DNA of 64,000 nucleotides from Hymenoscyphus infarciens. Its lineage: Eukaryota > Ascomycota > Leotiomycetes > Helotiales > Helotiaceae. Positions within the stretch are counted from its first letter, which is position 1. Every line of letters starts with the position of its first letter. The DNA lies in NCBI GenBank assembly GCA_001414345.1, contig LLCB01000152.1, forward strand, positions 62,001 through 126,000, written 5' to 3'. Position numbers and translations under genes: made by a program. The notes beneath the pieces were generated by a model, which did no database searches, was not told the DNA's origin, and saw only the letters and a program-made list of their open reading frames with translations. Of this stretch, positions 1-12,758 are shown piece after piece.

Positions 1-829
1 AGCTTCCTAGGCCTATAAACTTAAACCAGATTATAAAAGAACCTCTTAACTATATCGCCCTCTATTCTTGCTCTAAGTCCTGTAGAGCTATGTATATTAC
101 TTTAAACTCCTGAATAGCGATCCTAGATAATATTCTTAAGAGTAAGTTCCCACTTCTAGATCCTATCTAACTTCCTCCCTTATACCCCGGCACTAACTCT
201 ACTTTGGTTCTGGCTTCGGTGTCTTTAGTGAAGAGCGGGTAGCGTTCGTAAGAGGTGGTGGCTCGTAGTTAGCGTTATATTTGCCAGCTTCGTAGAGTAC
301 TAGGCTTCCGAATTCGAAGTGTATTCTTCGAGCACCCCTTAGGGTGAGCCAGCGCGCTGCTGGGCTTCCGGTTTTGAATGCCTTCCGCGAAGGGCTTTGT
401 GCGAGCTCTTCAAGAGTGAGCTGCCGAATTGAAGTGTGCCTACTCGTAGTAGGGCTTTCGCTATATATTCAAAGTTTAAGAGAGTCCCGTGGGAGAGTCC
501 CGTCCACGCTTGTTAGGAGAGTCCTTGTTCGCGCTCGTTGAGAAAGTCTCGTATTCGAAGTTAGGAGAGCCCTCTCGTCGTCGAGAGTAAGCATCGAGGG
601 GTTAGTTACGCTAGCCGACAGCGAAGAGCGTTCCAAATACGTCGCAATGCGTTGAATACGTAAGCAGAAGATAAAGAAGTTATAAGAGTACACTATACGT
701 GCAAACCGGGCTCATAACTATAACGTATTTTTAGGTTGAAAACGCTCTAAGGAGCTTGAATTTAGGAGGTGAAAACTCTGCTATATATACAGGGAAAAGG
801 GGTCACGTGAGACCCCCTTTTTCCGTGAC
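1..829. other. gene-free segment at left edge, moderate GC
   Basis: This stretch is less TA-rich than what follows and contains many CG dinucleotides. I see no recognisable gene. Short degenerate repeats built on GGAGAGTCC occur around 478-580. An imperfect palindrome of the form AAAAGGGGTC-ACGTGA-GACCCCCTTTT lies near 796-827, just before the strongly RIP-like block starts. It may be the 5' untranslated part of the LINE that follows, or an older flanking repeat; the sequence does not decide this. The small ORFs here have no family signature. Confidence 0.4.
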
Positions 830-3553
830 AAGAACCTTACTTAAGATAGAGATAGTACTACTATCTCTATTTACCTTTAGCTTAAAAGAAGATATATAAA
901 TCTTAAGAAAGAGACTAAGATAAGAATCTATACTAGAGAGGCTAATAGACGTAAGTAAAGTAGGACTTATAAATAGGAGTAATCCTACTTAGTTTCTTAA
1001 GAGACTAAAGAGCTCTCTAAGTATAGTAAGAGAGCTAGCTAATAAAATAGAAGTAAGCTAAACTATTATAGAATAGTAGTAAGTATAATAGTATTATACT
1101 AGAATATAAGAAAGATACTAGAAGTACTTAATATAGCTCTAAACTATAAGAAAGAATATAATATACTAGTAATCTAAGAGCTAGTATAGAATAGTATAAA
1201 AGACTTCTTAAGCTACTTATTAAACTTAAGATATAATATAATATAGTTAGATAGAGTAGTAGTACTTTTTCTATATAAAAGATACCTAAAAATAAGCTAG
1301 ACATATACTACTAATAAGAACTAAGTAAGTATAATAATAAGAGAAAGAAGAGATAAGATAACGATTTACTCTATATATAACTTATAAATAAAGTAGATAT
1401 TAATTAAAAATATACTCTACTATATAAAGCTATAAAGAGCGCTTATTATAAGTAACCTTAATATATACTATTCTTTCTAGAATATATATAAGAAGTATAA
1501 CTAAAACGTTAACTTTACTCTTAAGCTTATAATATAATTATTACTAAAGAGAGATATACTATATAGTAAGGTTAACTAGAGAAGAGAAGGCTCTTAAAAC
1601 TCTATAATTAATCTAGCTTTTTTAATAATAACCTAGTAGAGCTCTTTAAACCTACTAGGCTTAAACTATATTATCTAACTTCTAATAATAGTAGCTAGAT
1701 TAGAGAAAGAGGCGTTTTAAGTACTTAGCTTTAGTTAGAAGCTAATAGATAAGATTCTAGTAAAAGTAGAAGCCTCTTACTTAGAAGTACTAGTAATCTA
1801 GAATCTATAAGAACTTAAAGAAGCTATAGAAAAACTTATAGAAGAACTCTAATAAATAGCTTAGACTTTAATACTACTTTAGAAGCTAAGTAAAGAAAGA
1901 GTATAACTATAGTAGAGTAAGGAAGTTAAGAAGGTATTAGATAAAGTAAGGTAGTATAAGAGAGTATAGAGAGAGCTTTATATAGAGAGCTCTAGATAAT
2001 AGCTTAATAACGTTTTTTAAGAGCTATAAACTACTAATAAGAAAGTAAAAATAAGAAGCTAGAGAGAGACGTTTATAAAGGTAGTAAAAGATAATAAGAA
2101 GCTCTAGATAATTAAGAAGTAAGCTTACTTAAAAGGATATATAAAACCTAAAGCCTTAGTACTACTAACTCTTACTTTACTTAATAGAACTAGAGAAGAG
2201 ACTTATAAAGATAAGGCTTATATACTAGTAGAGAAGTTCTTCTTAGAGTCTATAATAGACTACTTAAGTATCCTAGATAAGGAATAGAGCTTTAAGAGCT
2301 TCTTATAAGAATACTAAGTAAGCTAGTATATAACTAAGAAGTATATTAAGATAGCTATAAGATTAGTATTATAGAAGGTACCTAGTTTTAATATACTTAT
2401 AAACAGCTTTCTTAAAGTATATAATAAGCTACTTAGAAAGATACTTATAGTAATAGTAAAAGTAAGCTTCTACTTATAATACTTCTTATTCTAGTTCTAC
2501 TATATAAAGGTAGTAGTTTTTAGAAAACTAGGTAAAATAATAGAGGAATAGAGTAAAGTAGAGGCTTATAAGCTAATAGTACTACTCTTAACTATTAGAA
2601 AGATCTTAGAGAAGGTTATAGTATAAAAGCTTATATAGCTTATAAAAGAAATAGTAATACTCCTAAGAATATAAATAAGTAACTAAAAACACTAGAATAT
2701 AGAACTAGTAATTAGAATAGTAATAGAGAGAGTATATATAGTATAGAAGAATAAGAGCTATATATCTTTAGCCTAACTAGATATAGTAGAAGTGTTTAAT
2801 AAAGTAGACTATATATAGCTACTCTATATTCTAAGAGTAAAGAGAGTACTAGAATAGATAGTAATATAAATAGAAAGCTTTCTCTTAAAATAGAAAGCTA
2901 TACTATTCTTTAATAAATAATATATAGATAAGAAGGACCTAGATTAAGAAGTATTATAACGTTTAATACTATCTCTAATACTATTTATTCTCTTTATCTT
3001 AATATTATATAATAACCTAGTAAGAATAAATAAGCTTATTATAGTAAGCTTTATAAATAATATAAACCTACTTATAATATTGAAGAGTATAGAAGTAAAC
3101 TATAAAATACTTAAAGTAGCTTAGAGAGTATATAATAAGTAGATAAATAAGTAAGGAATTACTTTTAGTTTAAAAAAGATAGTACTTATATACTTTATAA
3201 GAACGTGGGCTTTATAAAGAGAGACTACCTAGTTTAGAGATATAAGACTTATACTAGTAGAGTATATAAGGTTCTTAGAAGTAGAACTTAATAGAAAGCT
3301 AAACTAGAAGATATACTAGAAACGAGTATAAAAGAAGCTAATTATATAAACTTATACGTTTATAAGACTCGCTAGAAAGACGTAAAGAGTAGACTACTAC
3401 TAAGTAAGGCAAATATATATAGTAGTAATAAGGAGTATAATAGCTTATAAAGTCTTAGCCTAGTACTATACTACGTCTAAGAGAGAGAATATAAAGGGGA
3501 TTATAAAGAGCTTCTCTATATAGTAATTAAAGTACTTATAGATAGTAATAGAG
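830..3553 (+). mobile_element. Tad1-like non-LTR retrotransposon (LINE), left part, RIP-mutated
   Basis: Read on the + strand through many stop codons, this region resembles Tad1-type LINEs. An endonuclease-like stretch (IDLAF-type) lies near 1600-1690. Reverse transcriptase features lie near 3040-3360. At 3050-3061 the expected F-V-D-D box reads F-I-N-N, both Asp codons (GAC/GAT) having become AAT, a G-to-A change typical of RIP. Downstream the reading continues with an R-K-L-N motif (expected K-L-N-W). The element is interrupted at 3553 by Gypsy element A and resumes at 11615. The left boundary near 830 is approximate. A hairpin-forming inverted repeat (AGATAGAGATAGTA) occurs at about 845-871. 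No product can be made. Confidence 0.7.
3549..3553. repeat. target-site duplication TAGAG, left copy
   Basis: The 5-bp sequence TAGAG immediately precedes the left LTR of element A and recurs immediately after its right LTR at 11615-11619. A perfect 5-bp duplication is the usual footprint of LTR-retrotransposon integrase. Confidence 0.9.
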
Positions 3554-4030
3554 TGTAATAGTACGAAATATACACAACTATAGTAGAGGCATATAGGAGT
3601 GCGTATAGTAGAATAACGTATATAGATACTAGGCACTAATATAGAAGAAAACAATAACTGTCTCTCTACTATACTAAATATAAACGTCTATATATAAGAA
3701 GGTTAGAAGCTTCTAAGTTCTAATAATAATAATAACCGAGCCCTACCTAATATAGCTAATACTAAATAATAAGAGCTAAAAAGCTAAATATATAACCTCT
3801 AATCCTTTAGAAAGCTAAATATATAATATCTGAACCTTAATCTCTTCTATATATAAATATTAGATATTAATACCTTTAATACTTCGCTTATATAAGTATT
3901 AGTCATTTATAATCTCAGCCCTAGAGGTATTAAAGGTATTAACACTACTTAGAGGTATTAGCAGTTTTACAAATACTAATAATTTAGAATAGTGCTATTA
4001 TATAATAATCTAGAATAGTATACTATTATA
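3554..4030 (-). repeat. LTR of element A (3' LTR in element sense)
   Basis: This 477-bp repeat starts TGTAATAG and ends CTATTATA, giving short inverted ends. It aligns throughout with 11138-11614 and with the element B LTRs. Differences I inspected are mainly C/T and G/A, consistent with RIP. Confidence 0.93.
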
Positions 4031-4049
4031 TCCCCTCTCCTTTAAAAAG
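4031..4049 (-). other. polypurine tract of element A
   Basis: On the - strand this is a purine-rich run directly against the LTR, the primer site for plus-strand DNA synthesis in LTR retrotransposons. It fixes the orientation of the element. Element B has the equivalent tract at 17533-17551. Confidence 0.75.
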
Positions 4050-4839
4050 ACTCGTTCTAAGTCTTCGGTTAGCGATCGATATAGTATTAGGTTAATTAGA
4101 GTATTATTTGTCTTTTTATTATAAAGAATATAACTTATCTTATTATTATAGTATCTAGTAGTCGGGGTAGGGTTAGTAGCTAGTAGTATTATTATTTAAG
4201 AGCTAATCACTCTTTATTTACTACTATATACTATATAATAATAGAATATAAATAGAAGAGAAGCTAATAATTAGCTAGTAAGTAGAAAGTAGTATACTAC
4301 TATAAAGTTATCGTATTCTTACTATTATTATATATTATAATAGTAATTATTAAGTAATAAATAATAATTATAAAGTAACAGCTATTATTATAAGTAATAT
4401 ATTAATAGGCGACTTTTCCTTAATTCTAACTTCTCTTCTTCTTTTCTTTTCATCTAAATAATAATAAATAGTAAGAATACCTTCTAATTAGATATATTCT
4501 TATATACTAACTTATCTCCTAGAATATATATATTATATATATATATATATAAAAGTAAGTTCTTCTCTCCTTAATTAGACCTGATTTAAGGCTAATCTAA
4601 TATAGTAAAATACCTCTTCTATATCCTTCTAGTACGCTTCTAGCTACCTACCGAGTCTACTACGTTTAGTACCTTTAGGTAAAATCTTAGAATAGAGATT
4701 ATATATACGCTTTTAAGAAGCTAAAGTTAAAGAAGTATAAGTACTATGTAGAGTAGAATACTATATATATCCTAGTAAGTTTAATTCTAAATATATACTA
4801 AATCTGTTCTAACTTAGGTAGTTACTATAGTTTATTAAG

Positions 4840-5400
4840 AAGGAGTTTAGTAAGCTTATAGGTAAGGAGGAGAAGAGAGAGGTTAAAAAGGCTACTAAGG
4901 CCTTAGATAAGGTATTAGTTATTACTAGTATAGAGGTACTAAAGAATAGTTTAGAGGTATAGTTTACTCTCTTAGAAGAGACTTAGACACTTTATATTAA
5001 GATTACTATAAGTATCTCTTACTTATTAGAGGGGTTTTAGTTACTAATATTCAATAGTTCTTACGCTATACTATAGAGGGTAGGACCTCTATCTAAACCT
5101 AGGTTTAGGTCCTTTTTAAGGCCTACTTAAAGAGTTTATAGGCGTCCTCTCTAAAGCCGGTTATAAGAGGTTATTAAGGTAAGAAGCGTCTCTATAAGGA
5201 GGAGATAGTAGAGGAAGAGCCGATTTAAGCTCTTTACGCTTAAGAGAGTAGAGAGAAGGATAATAAGTTAGAGGAAGGAGAGGCTATAGCCTAGAGAGGG
5301 TTAGTAAGCCCTATTTCAGTAGTAACTCAGTCTTAGTTCTTTACTTTATTAACTTTAAACATTCCTACTAGTTAGTATTTTATCTTAAGTTTTTATTATA
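4840..5400 (+). pseudogene. remnant of an extra gene antisense to gag-pol (element A)
   Basis: Between the end of gag-pol (about 5440) and the 3' LTR, the opposite strand carries a protein-like reading with lysine/glutamate-rich character (for example KKATKALDKVLV near 4888-4920, then EVLKNSLEV). Its stops are nearly all TAG/TAA where Gln would fit, as expected if CAG/CAA were hit by RIP. A second frame (RLYKEEIVEEE near 5190-5225) continues it, so there is a frame change or a former intron at about 5180. The equivalent region of element B (18330-18900) can be read the same way. The function is unknown. I recall additional reverse-strand genes being described in some Botrytis Gypsy elements, but cannot verify identity here. 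Confidence 0.5.
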
Positions 5401-5439
5401 AGTTCCTTATTAAGAGTAACTAGAATTAAAGAGTATTAA

Positions 5440-8400
5440 TAGAGTTTTATAAATTAACTCTTTTACCTAATTCTTATCTAATTCCTATATATTAAGCTAT
5501 TTAAAGAGGTGTTAGAGTAGTCCTAGCTCTTCTAGATATTTAGTATAAAAGTCTCTTAAATAATATAGTAAACCCTAAAAATTATCTATAAGATACTAAG
5601 CAGGATCTAAATTATATCTAACCTATTTTACTTAATACTATAGCTATCTTTTAAAAAGTCTACTACTAAGTATTTCTTATACTTCTTATTCTTATATACC
5701 TTTAATAATATCTAGTAGAGGCTCTAGAGCCTCTTATCTTAGTAAGAGGGTGTTTAGGTCTTTTAAAAGTATATTAAGGGCGAAAATATTATAAATTAAT
5801 AATCCTTTTAGAAGTTTTAGCTTATAAGAGTGTCTTATATAATCTAGTATTTTAAAAGGTCTTATCTACTATTTAGTAAGCTTTTAACTAAGACGATTTA
5901 TCTTAAGATTCTTAGTAAATAAGTAGACTTTATCTCTAACGTCCTAGTTAATAGCTTTTTAGTATTAATTTATACTATTCTCTATCCTTTTCTAGGCCTT
6001 ACTTATATTATCTTTAGCTATTCTCTAAGTAGAGTATATATATCGAGCTACTTTTACTACCTTATTATAGTTAAGACGTTTCTAGAGAATAGATGTTTTT
6101 AGTATATTCTAGTCTTATAAAGTCCTTAAGTTAAGTCTAAACTTAAGCTAATAAGAGGTTATACTAATAGATAAGTATAGAAGTATTATTTATACTCTAT
6201 CTATTAGAGAGATTAATTCATTCTAGTTATCTTAATAGTAGGTTATAAAAGGCCTTAGTCTTTAATTAATATATTAGTTTATTATCTCTATCTATCTATC
6301 TATTTATTTATAATAAATAGTACTAAGCTTAAGCTTAATACTAATTATTTAATAAAATTTAGTCTAAAATAATAATATAAATTAAAGTCCTTAATTAGAT
6401 ATAATTAATTTAAGGTAGTAACTAAAATAGTAAATCTATTAAATAAAGAGTTTAGCTAAGCCTTTAGCGTCTATAGTCAAGTAGTAGGGTATTAATACTA
6501 AATCCTTTCTAAGTTAGTTAATAAATACTAGTATAGTATTAAATCTATATTTATCTTTTAAGAATAATTTAAAGTCTATATATAAATATTATATAAGATA
6601 GTTAGATATAAGTAGAGGGTAAAGAAAGCCTTATTACTTAGTTTATTAAGGATAAGAGTATTTATAAGCTTAATAATTCCCTATATACCTCTTATAGTCT
6701 AAAAACATTCTAACCTAGTAGTAGTATTATACTAATAACTAGTATATCTTTTTCGTACTTAGGTAAGTACTAGATACTTAGTTATAGACTTCTTAGATTA
6801 GTTTTATATAGAGTTTAGTATTCTTTTAAACGTAAAGTCGATTCTTAAAGAGGAGTAAATTATCTAGTAAGATAGAGTATCTATCTAGAAGTTTATAACG
6901 TTCTTTCTAAAAGGAGTATAGGTTATCTTCTTTTAACTTCTAAATCGTATCTAAACTTAACTCTAGAATAATATCTATTATATTAAAGGATATAGACTAT
7001 TCTTATAAAAAGATCTAAGTAAGTTTAGTATTAATTTAAAGGTTTAACTAATTAGGTCCTAAGAGAGTATAAGAGCAGCTATCTAATTTAGCTTAATTAT
7101 AGGTTTTTAAGTCTTATTTATATTAGGTTAATATATCTACTTTTTAATTACTCTTCTTAGACATAAATTAAATCTAAAAGTTAAAGTCTAATAAGAACTC
7201 TATCTATTAAACTTACTTAGCTATAAGTAGCTTAGTTATTATAAAGTATTCTAATAATCTATAGTTTAAATATATATTAATACGTTTCTAATATAATATA
7301 AGTTTAAGGCGCTATTTCTTAAAAGCTTCTATAATAGTAGATAGTTCTTTGTTATAGATCTCCTAATTTGATTCGTAGCCGACTAAGACGTATAAGTAGA
7401 ACCTAATAGAGTATTAAAGGCTATTATATTATTATAAGAATATACTAGCTATTACTCCTTCTAAGGAGTCTATTTCTACCTTTATATTATAATCGAGGTT
7501 AAAGTAGTATAAGGTTTATATAGTAAGTAGCCTAGTCCTTAGTACTTTAAAGGCTTTATTATATTTAAATGTCTAGAGAAACAGCTCTATAGAGCGTATT
7601 ATCGTAGTTAGAAGTTTAGCGATTTTAGTATAACCTTTAATAAATTATCTATAAAATCCTATAAACTCTAGGTAAGACTTTACACTTATTATAATATTAG
7701 GTTAGACCTAGTTTTATAAAGGTTCTACTTTTTCAGGGTTAACTTTAAGTCCTTTTATAGTTAAGATAAATCTTAAGTATTTAACTCTAGTAATACTAAA
7801 TTCGCTTTTCTTAATATTCGCCTAAAGTCTTACTTCTTAGAGCTGATTTAGAACCTTTCTAACCTATTCTTTATATTCTTTAATAGTATTTAAATAAATT
7901 AAAATATCATTTAAGTAGGTAATATAGAAGTCGTCTAGATAGTTAATTAAGACGTTGTTTATATAACGTTAATAGGTAGTAGAGCTATTATAGAGTCTAA
8001 AAAGGAGGACCTTATATTTATATATACTATACCTAGTTCTAAACATAGTTATCTCTTCTAATTTAAGGTTTATTTAGATATAATAGAAAGCTTATCTAAT
8101 ATTTAATTTAGTAAAGATTTTAGTTATCCTTATCTTAGAAAAGAGCTTATTAATATAAGAGATTAGGTAGAGATCGTTTTAGGTTAGAGTATTTAGCTTC
8201 TTATAATTAATATAGAACTATAACTTATTACTATTAGCCTTTTTAATAAAGAGTACTAGAGAGGTAAAAGAGCTATTACTATTAATAATAAACCTCTTAT
8301 CTAGGTTCTCTATAAGGTACTCTTTCGTAGCTTTAAGCTCTATAGTTAACTATTAATATAGAGGCGAAAAGGAGTTAGGAAGTAGCTTATTTAAAGTAAT

Positions 8401-11137
8401 CTTATAGTCGTATTCTTAGTAAGAAGAGAGCTTATTAGAAGCTACTTTCGAGAATATGTCTTTATAAGATAAGTAATACTTTAGAAGTTAGGCTTATATT
8501 AGAGCTCTTATCTTATTATCGTCTTAAAGAGGGGCTAATCTCTTATTAATAACCCGATCTAGCTTATAGAGGCTTATTATATAAAATTCTAAATTAGGCT
8601 ATTTTATATTATAATATATTACGTTTATACTTATTTTATAGATAAAGAAGTATAGAGTCTAGCCTTTTAAGGCTATACTAGTAGTTTATAAGGGCTTTAG
8701 ACTAAAGTTAGATATTAAAATTTTAAGAGGTATTATTATAGATAAAAATAATAACTTAGTAATATTTATAAGTCTACCTTTTTTATATCTTTCTTATTAC
8801 TAGATAGCGTATTCTCTTTAATTCGTATCTAACTAGTGATTTAAAAAGAGTTTCTAGTTCTAGCTAGAAAGAGAAAGTAAAATTTTCTTACTATAGTAGA
8901 GAGTTAGGAAGTAATTAGCTAGCTAAATAATCTAGCTCTTTAAAAGGTTAAGAAAGACTTTAAAGTAGTTTAACTATTTATTACTAATAATTAGGTCTTA
9001 TTATCTAAGGTCTAGGATAATAAAGAGGTAGTTAAGGATATAACGTTTATTAATATTTAGATATAGTTATATAAACTAATTTACCTAGCTTTTAGTACTA
9101 TTATTATATCTATAAATAAATACTATATATAGTAATCTCTAAATCTTTAAACCTATTAACTTTAATAAGTATAGAGCTAGGAGCTAATTTAGAAACAGGT
9201 ACCTATTTACTTCTATATCTACTAAAGCTTATATTTTAACACTATATTCTTATATACTAAGAGTAGTATTTATAAGGAATTGTTTTCCTCTTATAAGCTT
9301 AGAAAGATCAAGTCTAGCTAGATTATATTTATATAAGCCTAGGAAGGAATTTTTACCTAAGCCTCTTTGTTTTCCTTCTAGCTTAGCTTAGAGTTAGAGT
9401 ACTCTTATACTCTTTAGAAGGTTATTCTTCTTCAAGTTAATTATCTATCTTATTAATAGTAGGAAGATTAGAGTAATTAAGTTTAAAATACCTAAGCTTA
9501 CTATAATAGTAATAATTTATACTAGTAAGGACTTAGTTTATTAATATAGTCTTTAATTTTTTACTAGTAGAAAATAGTTTAAGAGTTTATAAAATCTTCT
9601 AAGATATAGGATTAAGTCTATATAAGAGTAAAGAGGTTTTTAGAGTAGAGCTAGATAAGGATTAAAAAGTACTTATCTTTTTAAATAATAAGGTTATACT
9701 AATTAGTTTAGCTATAATACTAGTTATAGATAACTCTATATTTTAGTGTTTCTCTTTATCTAGAGCTAAAAGATATACTACTATCTTATTAAAATTATAA
9801 TTTTAATCTCTCTTAGCTAAAGTAGAGCTACCTTAGAGCTATAGTGTAATCTTATCTTATATTAAGTAGAATCTTTCTAACTTTAGTATTCTCTTAAGTA
9901 TAGCTATACTTAAGAAGTATACTCTAAAATCTGAAAAAGTTTCTCTTATATAACTCTTTCTATCTATTTATAAGGCTTAAAATTTATTCTAAGTATTCTC
10001 TTTCTTATAACCGGTTAAAAAGTAGGAATTAAGAAGTTCGATTATATCTTATTAATCTTTAAAAGCTATATTATCTAAATTAGACTTATATTAGAGCTCT
10101 AAGTAGTTTCTAGTAAGTTTTGTAGTTATTCCTTAGATAAGAGCTTTATAAGTTTTAGGTATATAGTAATAGTTAGCGTTTACTTAGAGTCTATTATATA
10201 TAGATATCTTCTATTATTTATAAGTAGGTAAAGTACTATTATCTAAAGGTTTAATTTTCTCTATAATTTTGCTTTTAATAGGTTAAAGAGCTTTTAGAGT
10301 GCTTTTAGGTTATAGGTGTAGAGAAGATTATTATAAAGAAGGAATATTAGGGGTAGGGTCTCACCTCTAATAATAGTTTAAAGAGATAGAAGGAGGTATT
10401 TATATAGGTTAGAGGGGACTCGGACTATAGTTATTATTTAGTAGCTGTCGGCTAATTTACTATACTAGGTCTAATAATTAGGCGATCTAATTATCTTACT
10501 CTAAAATTTTCTATTCTTTTTCTTAATCCTTAGCCTCTATAGCTTAGATTATACTCTATATCTCGTCTATATTAGAGAAGTCTTATTAATCTCTCTAGCT
10601 TCTAGGTATAGAGCCTTTACCTTTATTATTCTTAAGCTTCTTAGTATTCTTAGAGCTATAGTACCGAGTTAGAGACCTTTTAGTAGAGGCTTGACTTTAT
10701 TACCTATAGAGGGGCTCTATACTTAGGAGTAGAGCTTAAGAGAGACCTAGGGTTACTCTAGATTCTAATATATTAAATATTAAATTAGAGAGAAGTAAAG
10801 AAGCGATTTAGGAGTTTTCTAGATAACTGTTTATATTATTAACTATCTAAATTATATATAGTAATCCCTATATAGAGAGGGTTATTAGGATTCTTAAGAA
10901 CACTTAGTATATTCTAATCCCTTAATATATAAAACACGATTTTTACTAGCTATTTATATAGATACTAAACTCTAGTATTACTAGCTATCTAAGAGATCTC
11001 TAGAATCCTAGCTATTTAAGAATATATTATTATAGTTTAATTAGAGGCTAAATCGAAATTAAAATAAAAAAAGTAATAATAAGCTCAAAAGAGATATTAT
11101 AAAAGCTATTACCAACGAAGAATAGTTATTATTTTTA
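5440..11137 (-). pseudogene. gag-pol polyprotein remnant of element A
   Basis: This is the internal coding region of a Gypsy element read right to left. What I can recognise: reverse transcriptase around 7900-8000 (first catalytic Asp lost, Y-L-N-D), the integrase C-terminal DKVY...TKNLK block near 5900-5935, and a chromodomain-like segment (LQYQVK-type once stops are read as Gln) at about 5440-5660. The gag part, expected right of about 9000, could not be identified with confidence because of the density of stops. There is no intact frame and no expected product. Confidence 0.75.
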
Positions 11138-11614
11138 TATAATAGCACGAAATATATATAACTATAGTAGAGGTATATAGGAGTACGTATAGTAGAATAA
11201 CGTATATAGATACTAGGTACTAATATAGAAGAAAACAATAACTATCTCTCTACTATACCGAATATAAACGTCTATATATAAGAAGGTTAGAAGCTTCTAA
11301 GTTCTAATAATAATAATAACTAAGCTCTACCTAATATAGCTAATACTAAATAATAAGAGCCGAAAAGCTAAATATATAACCTCTGATCCTTTAGAAAGCT
11401 AAACATATAATATCTAAACCTTAATCCCTTCTATATATAAATATTAGATATTAATACCTTCGGTACTTCGCTCGTATAAGTATCGGTTATTTGTAATCTC
11501 GGCCCTAGAGGTATCAGAGGTATTAATACTACTTAGAGGTATCGGTAGTTTTACAAATGCCGATAATTCAGAATAGTACTATTATATAATAATCTAGGAT
11601 AGTATACTATTATA
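11138..11614 (-). repeat. LTR of element A (5' LTR in element sense)
   Basis: This is the 477-bp partner of 3554-4030, equal in length, starting TATAATAG and ending CTATTATA. It is followed directly by TAGAG (11615-11619), the second copy of the target-site duplication. Confidence 0.93.
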
Positions 11615-12758
11615 TAGAGGTATATAAAGCTACCTCTACTTAGAGTCTAGAGATAGAAGCTAACTACGCTCTAGTTAACTTATATCTTAATCTTAGAGTA
11701 GCTATTTTTAAAAGGAAGTTTTAAATATCTAAACTAGAGAAGCTAATCTAAAACACTTATAAGTATATAACTATATAACTAAAGAGAAGGAAAGAACGAC
11801 TATTAAAGGCTAAGAAAGTAATATTATACTTATAAAGAGTAAGGTAGAAGTAGAAGAAGAAGTAGAGAGAAGAAGGCTTTAAGTATAATATAATACTTAT
11901 AGAGTAGAAAGAGTAGTTTAAAATATAAGAGAGAAGAGCCTAGGAAAAGAACCTAATATAGTATATAGAGGTATTAGATAAAGTAGACCTAGATAGCTAA
12001 GAGCTATAAAAGGTCTATAAAAGGCTTACTAAAGTAAAGAGCTTATTACTCGTTTAAGTATAAATAAGAGTAATAGAGCTTAATACCTTCCTCTTCTTAA
12101 AAAGGGTATTAAACTAGCTAATACTATAATATATATATATAAGAGATAGAAAGACTATAAAACACTTTATACTATTTTACTAGGATATTTTATAAGAAAG
12201 AGATATACTAGTAAGAGCTCTTAGAAAGTGAATTAGTAACCTTTAAGAGCTAAGAGGGGTACTAGTAGATAGAAAGCTAATACTTAGATTAACTACTTAG
12301 CTACTTAGACTAGAGAGACTCTAGGAATATAGACTTATATTAAAGCTTTTAGAAGAGAAGAAGAGAGAGAATAAGAAAGAGATAAAGGAAAGAGAGAATA
12401 AAGAAGAGGCTACTAAGGCTTACTAAAGAGTAAGACCTTAGCTTTAATAATTTTAAGAAGCGCTTAAGAAATACTAAGGTAGTAGATATACTTATTTATA
12501 CTTCTATATTATAAAAATATACTTTAGTAGTTAAGTACTTTAATTAATCTACTACTTTTCTTATTACTAAGTTAGAAAGATAAGCTTTAAATAGATAGTA
12601 GAAGGAAGTAATAAAAGAAATATTAGATACTCAAAGAAAGACTTAAATATAACGAAGAACAAAGCTATAAAGCTCTATAAACTAGACTAGAAGATATACT
12701 ACTTACTCTAAGAGCTCGGCTTATAGCCTACGTAGCGTAAGAATAATAATAATAATAT
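11615..12758 (+). mobile_element. Tad1-like LINE, right part after the Gypsy insertion
   Basis: When element A and one TAGAG copy are removed, the + strand reading runs across the junction without a break. The segment just after it reads VYKATSTQSLEIEANYA and continues NLYLNLRVA-like, the C-terminal region expected of Tad1-type LINEs after reverse transcriptase. The element ends in a run of AAT repeats at about 12738-12758, a plausible LINE 3' tail. Stops are frequent and consistent with RIP. Confidence 0.7.

Larger units (their letters stand above)
3554..11614 (-). mobile_element. Ty3/Gypsy-type LTR retrotransposon, full-length copy A, RIP-inactivated
   Basis: The element is 8061 bp with 477-bp LTRs at both ends and a perfect TAGAG duplication. 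Orientation is on the - strand, because a polypurine tract (AAAGGAGAGGGGA on that strand) abuts the LTR at 4031. Gag-pol reads from right to left. The reverse transcriptase catalytic box at 7906-7917 reads Y-L-N-D instead of Y-L-D-D. The integrase C-terminal stretch DKVYLFTKNLK lies near 5900-5935, and a chromodomain-like stretch ending the polyprotein lies near 5440-5660. Integrase upstream of a terminal chromodomain is typical of fungal chromoviruses (Ty3/Gypsy) rather than Copia. All frames are closed by TAA/TAG, many plausibly former CAA/CAG. It sits inside the LINE. Confidence 0.93.

Noticed and set aside
344..693. short ORFs on both strands near the left edge
   Set aside because: They overlap each other, follow GGAGAGTCC-type degenerate repeats and lack any protein signature.
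3466..3654. 62-codon ORF at the junction of LINE and LTR
   Set aside because: It crosses an insertion boundary and arises from TA-rich sequence.
3554..11614. Ty1/Copia assignment for the LTR elements
   Set aside because: Integrase tail and chromodomain lie downstream of reverse transcriptase, at the end of pol; in Copia elements integrase precedes reverse transcriptase.
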